NCBI RefSeq assembly: GCF_000227135.1
Contig: NC_018235.1
Span: 124,001-188,000, forward strand
Origin: Leishmania donovani
Lineage: Eukaryota > Euglenozoa > Kinetoplastea > Trypanosomatida > Trypanosomatidae
Length of the DNA stretch: 64,000 bases
Direction of reading: 5' to 3'
Shown: positions 57,501-64,000 of the stretch, in pieces
How the letters are laid out: every line of letters starts with the position of its first letter
Numbering within the stretch: position 1 is the first letter of the stretch
The notes under the pieces: generated by a model
What the model was told of the DNA's origin: nothing
Seen by the model: only the letters and a program-made list of their open reading frames with translations
The model's database searches: none
Program-made: the position numbers and the translations under genes

Positions 57501-60500
57501 GAAAGCCTTCTGCAGCGGCTGAGCGGCGTCGCGGCGGAGCTCGAGGAAGGCAACAAGGGCAGCAACAGCAGCAGCGCTCACGATGAGGAGCAGGTCAAAC
57601 CGTCGTCCGCTGCAAGGCCTTGCCGGAAGAAGCACGATGACGCTCGGCTGCAGCGCATGCTTCTGGCTCTGGAACTCATGGAAGCGCTTCTCGCTGGGGT
57701 CACACCGACGTGCGTCTCTGCGGGTGCAATGCTGGAGCACACAACGCAACTGGAGCTGTTACTCAACTCATCGTTCATGGCTGCGGTGGAGGAGCTGAAG
57801 GGCGTTTGCGGTGACGCGTTGGACGACAGGCGTGCGCTCATGATCCAGCACATGTACACGATCCGCCAGTGCCGTGCCGTGACAATCCTTTGCCTGCAGG
57901 ACCTCGGCACGCAGCAGGTGCACGACTACCTGCGCATGCTCGAGGATGCGCTGTGGCAGCTCACGAGTCACGTGGGCAGCCTCGTCGGATCGCTGACACT
58001 GGCGGACTTGCAGCCGTTGCTGCGGTCACATTCAGCGCGGTATGGCGGCAGCGAAGTCCTTGCGCCGTCGCCGTCGGCGCTGGAACAGCTGCGGGTGCAG
58101 CTCCTGCCTTCGTCGCTCATCCTGCAGCGCCTGTCGCTAGCGCGCGCAGTGACCGTCGCCCTCGGAACCCACGCAGGGCCCGCAGAGGAGCTCCGTGACA
58201 TGGTGTCGCACCTGTGGGACTGCCTCGGACAGGACGGGCACGACGCAGATGAGGCAGCAGCGCCGCAGCAGCGGCGGTCGGGCGGGGTGTCGCTCTGGTT
58301 GGCGAATCAGATGACTGCCGAGGAGTGGACCAGCTTGGTGGCGCTCGGCAAGGAGAAGCATGCGCGCTCCTCGATGATGGCGCTCCTTCTGCGCTCCGCC
58401 GCCTTAACTTCCGCAGCGACAACAGAGACGCCGGCGTGGTTGTCGCGGTGTCTGCAGTGCATCCCTGGAACGGTGCTGCGCGCACTCGTCGACGCATTCG
58501 TGTCGCTCTCCGTTGAAGATTTCTGCGATGCGTCCCTCGCGAACGCATCGTCGTCGTCCGCACGTCGGCGGCTCGAGCTGGCACAGCGGCAGTGGATGGC
58601 CCTCACGACATCGCTCGTCGCAGCGTACGCGGTGGTGGGCCACAACCCGTACTGGCCCTCGGTTGTCGCGCACACGGTGCGCTCAGTGACGCATGTGGCG
58701 CGGGTGTGGCGGAATCACGCGAAGGGGCGGCTTGGCTGGGCTGTCGAAACACCTGCCCAGGCCCCTCACGACTCTACCGCGGCGCACATGTTTGCGCTGC
58801 TCACGCGACAGCTCATCTCGCTGCTGCTGTGTACGCTGCGTAGTGAGCCACGCGCCGTAGAGGTGCTCCGCCGGGTGCTGTCGACGTTAGCGAGGGAGTC
58901 GGCGGTCGCGCCTTCATCGGCAGCAGGGCCATCTGTCCCAGTACTGTCGCGCAGCGGCATGTCCGTGGCCTACTTAAAAGCACTGACGGTGCCGGCAGCG
59001 TCACTCGGCGACCTGAGTGCGCCAACCATGCTGACGACGTCCGACCCCACCACCGCCGCCGATGGAGGAGGGACGGTCGAGGTGGTTGCCGCCTTGAAGG
59101 AGTTGACGTTCGAGGATGAAGTGCGCGACGTGTGCACCGAACTCTTCGCCGCGTCCTTCGTGAAGCGCATCTTCACTGTGACGGACCTGTGCAGTGACAG
59201 CGCGGCGGCGGCCATGTCGGTGCCCTTGGCTACGGTCACTGTTGCCCTGCGTGCTAGCATGATGACGCTCGCGCTGCTCTACCAGGTCTGTGTGGCTGCC
59301 GTGCAGGCATCGTGGCGGGCCAAGGCAACCAACGGCAGCCTGGAGGCGCTGGTGCAGACGCCAGCGGTCGTGTTCCTGCACACCGTCGTCAGTAGCTTTC
59401 ACGCACGCGGCGCTGCGAGAGTGTCAAGCAGCGGCGCCTCCTCCGATACGGCAGTCGATGTCGTGTTGGCGGCGTTTCTCGAGCAATTCCGCGCTCATGA
59501 CGAGGAGCACTCAGAGCAGCACTTGTTCGTCCACATCGCATCTGCCGCCTCATCTGGCGAGAAGCGGCGCAGAACGCGCGACAGGACAGACGCCGGCGCT
59601 GGTGACACAGACTGCGCTGCCGGTGACCCTTCCCCCCTTCGGACGGCGATCATTGCACCGTCAAGTGCTCTCGAGACGGTGGAGGAGCTGTGGCGTGACC
59701 AACTGCGATGGACGGCGTGTACGGTGATGCGTCTCAGCCACGCAGCCGACAGTGAGCCCAGCTCGTGCGCCACCGCGCTGCAGAGGGCGTGTCTCACGTT
59801 TCGCCAGCTCTTCGCGTGTATGTGGTCGAGTGCTCACTTTCGGAAGCACCAGGTGCCCAAGGGTGTAGGCGGTCGTACCGGTGGCGGCGGCGGTGACGCG
59901 AGACGCGCTCGCAGCAACGGCGACAGCGAGCCGAAAGCGCGCCAGAGCCGTCTCGCGGGGGATGTCGACGCATTCCTCGCTGCAGTGCTCGGTCGCCCGC
60001 GCGCGCCTGGGGATGGCAGCAGCGACCGAGTCAGACGTGTAACAGGCAACGAGCTGCGCTATCAGCTGGCGGACTTCTTTGGGGTGCCGGCGACAGCGAC
60101 GGACGGAGCGGCGCGTGGTGTTGAACGCTCGCGCCACCCGTGTGACCGAATATGGATGCGGCTGTCGAGTGTTGGAGGTGAGGCAGGCGTCTGTGCACTG
60201 TGGCTCTTGTGGAAGCTTCAGTGCGTTTCGGCCGCCCTCACTGACCGGCCTGCGACGGCCGATGGCGTCAAGGACGACTCGCAGACGCGCATGAGGACGT
60301 TCCTGTGCGCCTACTACGACTTGAACGCCAGCGTCGAAGGCGATGCAGCGACAGCTGCCACCACCTCTACCGCTTACACCCGCCTGGTGGCGTCGCTGCG
60401 GGCGTCACCAGTTGCGCTCCGCATTCTACCTGCTGAGGAGGCACCGCCGCTCTTGCATGAACACGTCCAAGCGCTGCTGACGCGCACTATTCCAGGAGCG

Positions 60501-61769
60501 TCGCCTCGTGCGAGCGCTGCCGCGAGCTCGTTCGCGTTGGTAGCTCCTGCAGCGGCGGAGGTGATCGCGCACTTGTTTTCTGTCCGCCCACGTTTGCCAG
60601 GTGGGCAGCTGCTGCCACACGCGCAGCGCCTGCTCGTGTGGCTCACGCACGCATCCTCTGCAGCCGCGTCGCTGGCAGCAGCGGGGGTGCACGGCGTGGC
60701 GGGTCCGTCCCTACCCTCACTTTGCATCCGCGTCTGCGCCGCCGTTGCCGCGCACCCCGCCGTATCAAGCGCGTCAGACTCGTCTGCGTTGATTGCCACG
60801 TGGGCATCGCCGCTGCCGCCGCATCAGAAGCAACTGGGCGCGTGCCGCAGTGGCTGGCAGCTTCGCAACGGCAGCAGCGCTGCACAGGAGCTGCTCGACA
60901 ATGTGTGGCTGCTGCTACTCTCCCTCTTGGAAGGATCCCGAGCGCCGCAGAGCGCTACCGCTGCTGCGTCGTCGGCGCCGCTGCTGCGCGAAAGGGAGGT
61001 GGTTCAGATGATCCTGCTGCTCACGAAGACCTGGCTAGGGCACTCGGCGCGCCAGCAGATGCTGTGGTCCCGCCCTGCTATGCTGCCGCCGCTGATGTGC
61101 GCGCTGTTTACGTGTGTAATGCGTGGAATGGAGTCGCAGCAGTTCTCGCCGCGCGTGCTGAACGTGCTGGCGAGTGGGCTGGCGGCGATGGCGGCGCACG
61201 TGGACGCGGCAACTGCGAACGAGGGCGAGGGTGTTGGCGAAAGGAAAGCCGAGGGGTCGGCTAGCAGCGCGCCAGCCACAACAAGCGAGGAGCGCCGCCG
61301 CCCGCAGAAGCGCCGACTCGAGGCCGGCACTGAAGCGTGGGCGGCGGGTACCGCCATCCCCGCGCACGTCAAGCGAGCCGCCCTCGCCGCCGTCACGTCG
61401 GCGCTCTTCGAGGTCGCGCACCACTACATTCACATCTTCACCGCCTTCAGCAGCGACATGGACTTCCTCTTCACAGACTTCCTAAAGGTGCTCAGCCAAC
61501 ACTTCCTGCCAACCGTGACGCGGCCGCCCATCGCCCATCGCGTCGGCGTGCGCATCGGCGGCACGGTGCGGTCGGACATGTCGTTTGCTGACCTCGCTTA
61601 CATGTGCGTCGGCAATGCGGAAAGCAAGTCGCTGCTCAAGCAGGCGGCGCTGCGCATGGAGGAGGAGGGCGTGATGGACAGCGGCAGTGCCGGGGGTGGT
61701 ATGGCTAGCGAAGGTGAACGTGGGCCAGCGCTGACGGACGGCAGCCGAAGTATCTTCCGGGTGGCGTAG
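54579..61769 (+). CDS. Giant helical protein of unknown function
   Basis: A 2,396-aa protein starting at the ATG at 54579 (MIACAALQRLERYGSL); the in-frame TTG at 54564 is ignored. The chain is built of Leu/Ala-rich amphipathic helices throughout, as in an alpha-solenoid (HEAT/ARM-like) protein. These are interrupted by disordered inserts: a Gln/Ser block at about 180-200, a Ser-rich block at about 510-560 and an acidic/Ser block at about 770-820. No membrane span or enzyme motif is seen. Near the C-terminus, FEVAHHYIHIFTAFSSDMDF and FLKVLSQHFLPTV form the best-conserved-looking helices. The size and helical character would fit a scaffold such as the large ribosome-biogenesis Urb2-type proteins. 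I see no decisive motif, so this is only a suggestion. An AG at 54569-54570 is 8 nt before the ATG. Confidence 0.88.
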   Translation: MIACAALQRLERYGSLGLKRHSTEDFVSASLKDARRANIYALTLLSTWKEALQAVRGGDANGVADVSKAPARYTDALVYAVSFAVVLTTQHLFEVSTATAACLIFTDAYAQALELLTLLKEMTVAMGSGGALRSNASSDDFTKAVAHLLTSCTDLALLLLGGIPTSSGAATQERQESQPGSSSAEQQQQQRESILAQALVLVAATAQMLRRVQASYPINDLYHTRPCAALLKAVANKHKQLQQRLTHVSDSSDAATEQTRRAAPNACSETAKGATGHQTTATRVPALLDVLHRYIQLCARRSIAGSQQQSAAAPSASASAASLFSIFSLFQRLGMLHGALGAATALPKGLTAQLCSACEDVQYWLSQLLSSTACNRATRYVVYFREDELRLMQHNIRQASEYALYTFATTPPVDPGLVEPLLKDGVTADSNDEATRARAALVLAQWCVSAPFFFESFCQGESWSSFAQEQRRLVLLQQSRARRGLERASRRQQRKEGAKKTAMHLNEEHGSRSSSVSSDSSDAASAHSSGSDSASSAGGRQQRQRGSGSGDAETTSLLSLQTASHANHAGGSTCGSVTSLASRVSLLSTLSKHSAASYLSFISVLRPSITAGSAAGGAGAGGSADGDDEAGADRQMHESEDGNTNLPLILLEQLALGLHRFMEAYPAELLDRYGLRSVSWSSIARMFATVEKSLVNTTKMTAGAAAQRQANRFPNDHELPQPLFNLAQDIRYNKGMGYECLGLLFAKVVAPLLDPTSSRAIESTSWSPPQQHRLPRSTGEATGTEDDDGSETGSGSGAHSDGDRTEEGVFVNAAAAAATVGRAVLTIDDDPTTRASVEAALSRCLTAYETVAPQVVDMNLPTILRLAARTAATSAGSATSLRSSASPSSLSIVLVDFVRDITARLGRGNDLPHLVDALLLRGDFAANASAAAAASSVVDDSGDPASAIRSLRAVFSLPPVRQAVMEAAGASLDPESLLQRLSGVAAELEEGNKGSNSSSAHDEEQVKPSSAARPCRKKHDDARLQRMLLALELMEALLAGVTPTCVSAGAMLEHTTQLELLLNSSFMAAVEELKGVCGDALDDRRALMIQHMYTIRQCRAVTILCLQDLGTQQVHDYLRMLEDALWQLTSHVGSLVGSLTLADLQPLLRSHSARYGGSEVLAPSPSALEQLRVQLLPSSLILQRLSLARAVTVALGTHAGPAEELRDMVSHLWDCLGQDGHDADEAAAPQQRRSGGVSLWLANQMTAEEWTSLVALGKEKHARSSMMALLLRSAALTSAATTETPAWLSRCLQCIPGTVLRALVDAFVSLSVEDFCDASLANASSSSARRRLELAQRQWMALTTSLVAAYAVVGHNPYWPSVVAHTVRSVTHVARVWRNHAKGRLGWAVETPAQAPHDSTAAHMFALLTRQLISLLLCTLRSEPRAVEVLRRVLSTLARESAVAPSSAAGPSVPVLSRSGMSVAYLKALTVPAASLGDLSAPTMLTTSDPTTAADGGGTVEVVAALKELTFEDEVRDVCTELFAASFVKRIFTVTDLCSDSAAAAMSVPLATVTVALRASMMTLALLYQVCVAAVQASWRAKATNGSLEALVQTPAVVFLHTVVSSFHARGAARVSSSGASSDTAVDVVLAAFLEQFRAHDEEHSEQHLFVHIASAASSGEKRRRTRDRTDAGAGDTDCAAGDPSPLRTAIIAPSSALETVEELWRDQLRWTACTVMRLSHAADSEPSSCATALQRACLTFRQLFACMWSSAHFRKHQVPKGVGGRTGGGGGDARRARSNGDSEPKARQSRLAGDVDAFLAAVLGRPRAPGDGSSDRVRRVTGNELRYQLADFFGVPATATDGAARGVERSRHPCDRIWMRLSSVGGEAGVCALWLLWKLQCVSAALTDRPATADGVKDDSQTRMRTFLCAYYDLNASVEGDAATAATTSTAYTRLVASLRASPVALRILPAEEAPPLLHEHVQALLTRTIPGASPRASAAASSFALVAPAAAEVIAHLFSVRPRLPGGQLLPHAQRLLVWLTHASSAAASLAAAGVHGVAGPSLPSLCIRVCAAVAAHPAVSSASDSSALIATWASPLPPHQKQLGACRSGWQLRNGSSAAQELLDNVWLLLLSLLEGSRAPQSATAAASSAPLLREREVVQMILLLTKTWLGHSARQQMLWSRPAMLPPLMCALFTCVMRGMESQQFSPRVLNVLASGLAAMAAHVDAATANEGEGVGERKAEGSASSAPATTSEERRRPQKRRLEAGTEAWAAGTAIPAHVKRAALAAVTSALFEVAHHYIHIFTAFSSDMDFLFTDFLKVLSQHFLPTVTRPPIAHRVGVRIGGTVRSDMSFADLAYMCVGNAESKSLLKQAALRMEEEGVMDSGSAGGGMASEGERGPALTDGSRSIFRVA

Positions 61770-62578
61770 CCGGTGCGCCTCTCTCTGCGAGGCCGCCGTC
61801 GTCTGCTAGCCGTGTCGCTGCCGGGAGTGTTTCGGGCAGTGTTGGTTTCCTTCTTGACCGATCTTTCTCTTCTCCGTATGGTGAGCTAAATAAGGAAGGG
61901 ACAAGGGGAAGAGAGGCTGCGGCGGTGATGGTGGTGGGTGGGCGGCAGCGGCGGCGGCGTGGTGATGACTGGTTCACGGATGCCGTTGCCCGTGTCTTCC
62001 GTCGCCTCATCCCCGCCTTCTTCCCGTCTCCACGGCACCTCGCCCCTCTTCGCGCCTGTGCCCAACCGAATGAACTCTCTAATCCTCCCCCTCCGTAATG
62101 GTCTTCGGTGAAACGGCAGACACGCTCTGTTTGGGGTGTGTTGGGGGGGGGGGATTGTCCCGGTTTTGGCTGGTGACGGACGTCTCTGTCGGTTCGGGCG
62201 CTGCAGTGCGCCTCCTTCTGTCTCGCTCTTCCAGATGTTCCGTGAGGAGCTCGAGAAGGACAGAACTGTCGGAGCTCGCGGACAGAAAACGGCAAGGTCA
62301 CGTGCAGACAATGCAGTCGCGCTTGTGTGTGCGTGTGTGGCCTAGTCGGCGCCAACCTGCGTGTGACGGTGGCCCTCTTATGCGTACCGTCGATCGCTCC
62401 CTCTGTGTGTGTGTGTGTGTGCTACCCCACTCGCCCTTTCTCCTCCGTCGTTTGTGCCGTCTTCACCACCGCCGCATGCACACATGCGCGCCTCCGCCTT
62501 TCCGCATCGGCAGGTTGCTCGCCCTCCCTCCCCCTTTTTCTCCGTCTCACGCCCCGTTTCCTTCACACCGCTTGCATC
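61770..62578. other. Intergenic spacer upstream of the signal peptidase gene
   Basis: The spacer contains a G11 run (62143-62153), (GT)n at 62404-62421 and a strong pyrimidine tract at 62521-62560. No gene is seen. Confidence 0.6.
62480..62513 (+). promoter_or_regulatory. Candidate spliced-leader acceptor for the signal peptidase gene
   Basis: GCGCCTCCGCCTTTCCGC leads to GGCAG with AG at 62512-62513. No other AG lies between this one and the ATG at 62579, although a strong pyrimidine tract does. This gives a 65-nt 5' UTR. Confidence 0.5.
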
Positions 62579-63121
62579 ATGCGCGAGCACATTGACACGC
62601 TGCTGTCCCTGCGCATCCGCGATGTCGTTCAACAAGTCGTCACTATCAGCCTCTTCCTGAGCGTCGTCCTCGTGGGCTGGCGCGGCGCGGCGGTGATCAC
62701 CAACTGCGAGGCGAGCATCGTCGTGGTGCTGAGCGGGAGTATGGAGCCTGGCTACCATCGCGGCGATGTGCTCCTGCTGCACCATCGCCCCGAGTACCCG
62801 GTGGAGGTGGGCGACATCATCGTCTACACGCTGCCGGGACAGGACATTCCTATTGTGCACCGCGTCCACCGCATCCACGAGCGTGCCGAGGATCATAAAA
62901 AACTATACCTGACGAAGGGCGACAACAACATGAACGACGACCGCTTTCTCTTCCATAGCGGGCGGGAGTGGGTGGAGCAGGACATGATTATCGGTAAGAC
63001 GTTTGCCTACGTGCCGCGCATCGGGTACTTGACCATCGTGTTTAACGAGTCGAAGGTTATCAAGTACGTTGCGCTGGCTCTCTTGGGCTTCTTTATGCTG
63101 ACCTCCACACAGGAGCTGTAA
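62579..63121 (+). CDS. SEC11: Type I signal peptidase, ER complex catalytic subunit (Sec11/SPC18)
   Basis: A 180-aa serine protease that removes signal peptides from secreted and membrane proteins at the ER lumenal face. The start is the ATG at 62579 (MREHIDTLLSLRIRDVVQQV). One N-terminal membrane segment lies at about 18-36. The catalytic block SGSMEP places the nucleophile at S54. The eukaryotic-type histidine is at H94 (PIVHRVHRIH), in place of the lysine used by bacterial and organelle enzymes. The conserved KGDNNMNDDR block holds D115 and D120/D121. A second hydrophobic segment at about 162-174 (KYVALALLGFFML) ends the chain. The length and motifs match the Sec11 family closely. Leishmania type I signal peptidase of the same length has been reported; I recall it on chromosome 8. 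No truncation or missing catalytic residue is seen. Confidence 0.97.
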   Translation: MREHIDTLLSLRIRDVVQQVVTISLFLSVVLVGWRGAAVITNCEASIVVVLSGSMEPGYHRGDVLLLHHRPEYPVEVGDIIVYTLPGQDIPIVHRVHRIHERAEDHKKLYLTKGDNNMNDDRFLFHSGREWVEQDMIIGKTFAYVPRIGYLTIVFNESKVIKYVALALLGFFMLTSTQEL

Positions 63122-64000
63122 GCTGCGGTGGCACCGACCGCCGCTGCTCTTGCTGGGATTGAATGGATATGTGCCGTGGCTGCTGATGCCGCACGCACGC
63201 GCCCAAGAACTCTAGTAGATGGGCCCGCTGTTGGTAACAAGGTCGAAAAGCGGCAGTGGTTGACTGGCCACGTCGGCTGCACATGCACTCGAGGTCATTG
63301 TGTATTTTCTTTGTGTGTGTGGGTGTTTATGCCCCCACATCGCGCCGGGCGCCCCGAGTGCGCCAACTCCGCTTCCTTTCGATTTGGGGCCCCTTCCCCT
63401 CACCGCTCCTCTCACTCGCATGGCCCCCTCCCCGTGTGTGGTCTGAACACCTGGACCGTGCATCTGCCTGCTGCCCATGACCGCACACGTCGCTTATTCG
63501 TCCCTGCGTCCTTTAAGGGGGAGAAGAGGGGGTGCGCTGCGTCTATCTCTGTGTGTGTGTGTGCGTGGGGAGAAGAAGCTATCGAGCGACAGACACATAT
63601 ATATATATATATTCATCGACGAGGGAGCTGATGGCAGGGGGGGGGTGTTTCTCCCTGTCCCCTCCTCACCCCCCCCGTCACCACCACCTCAACCGGACAA
63701 CATGTGTGAGAGTGTGTCAGCGCCGCGTTTCTTTCTTTTCGAAGACTTCATGCGCACGCATGGCTTGCGTGGCGCACAGTTGAACGGAAAGAGGTAAGGG
63801 GAGGCCCCCTTGAGGCGTTCATGCGATAAGCCTCACGTGGACGCGCGCACGCACACACGCCAGCTCCTGCTTACTGGCTTCACTATCGCTCTTTCTTTTC
63901 CTCGCATATCTCAACAGTGCACATCACCCACGCAGACGCGCGCACGTCAGCACCGAGGCAGAGGCGGCAACAGCAACTGAGCCATACGGTGTGCACCCTC
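63122..64000. other. Intergenic sequence to the window edge
   Basis: This holds the 3' UTR of the signal peptidase gene and the upstream region of a gene beyond the window. It has (AT)n at 63597-63612, a G8 run near 63639-63646, C7 near 63670-63676 and pyrimidine tracts near 63880-63905. No credible CDS begins here. Confidence 0.6.

Noticed and set aside
3960..63612. Numerous (CA)n, (GT)n and (AT)n microsatellites as special elements
   Set aside because: They occur in nearly every spacer and are expected background in Leishmania. Only those in unusual settings are listed separately.
1..64000. CRISPR arrays, tRNA or rRNA genes, bacterial promoters and terminators, insertion sequences
   Set aside because: No regularly spaced repeats, cloverleaf-like or rRNA-like segments, or transposase frames were seen. 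The sequence is eukaryotic, so hairpins are not treated as terminators.

Overview
The window looks like nuclear DNA of a trypanosomatid parasite, most likely a Leishmania species. The genes are long, GC-rich and intronless, with strong G/C preference at third codon positions. All of them lie on the + strand. They are separated by 0.7 to 2.7 kb spacers full of polypyrimidine tracts, (CA)n/(GT)n and (TA)n microsatellites and G or C homopolymers. This is the layout of a polycistronic transcription unit whose mRNAs are separated by spliced-leader trans-splicing and polyadenylation. The type I signal peptidase at the right end matches in length (180 aa) the Leishmania enzyme that I recall mapping to chromosome 8. 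That placement rests on memory and not on anything searched.

Layout, left to right: the 3' part of a large unknown protein (2-3472, 5' end outside the window); a large membrane-anchored protein with a Cys-rich C-terminal domain (4741-8979); a 2.4 kb stretch of CDS-like but broken sequence, probably a decayed gene (about 8986-11439); an EB1-like calponin-homology protein (12249-13979); a small mitochondrial single-span protein (15430-16092); a very large protein with a probable FWWh/FAM227-type region (17198-22930); a 2083-aa coiled-coil protein (24135-30386); a greatly enlarged ATG6/Beclin-1 (31102-34917); a WDR17-family WD40 protein (36258-40469); a 1984-aa nuclear-type protein with Q/Y/G/P-rich segments, a duplicated C-terminal module and an RS/RG tail (43170-49124); a PWWP protein with a C-terminal SRI-like helical domain (50516-53293); a 2396-aa helical protein of unknown function (54579-61769); and the Sec11-type signal peptidase (62579-63121).

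The genes do not form an operon in the bacterial sense, because neighbours in such an array are usually unrelated in function. Recognisable themes are autophagy (ATG6), ER protein processing (signal peptidase), microtubule or flagellum-type architecture (EB1-like, FWWh-like, WDR17-like, coiled coil) and chromatin or transcription (PWWP/SRI). Several open frames run upstream of the likely start into non-ATG codons. I chose the first well-placed ATG downstream of a polypyrimidine/AG acceptor. The most interesting points are the PWWP plus SRI-like combination, the oversized Beclin, the EB1 CH domain split by a low-complexity insertion, the tandem C-terminal modules in the 1984-aa protein, the decayed gene, and several strong hairpins and one G-quadruplex motif in the spacers.
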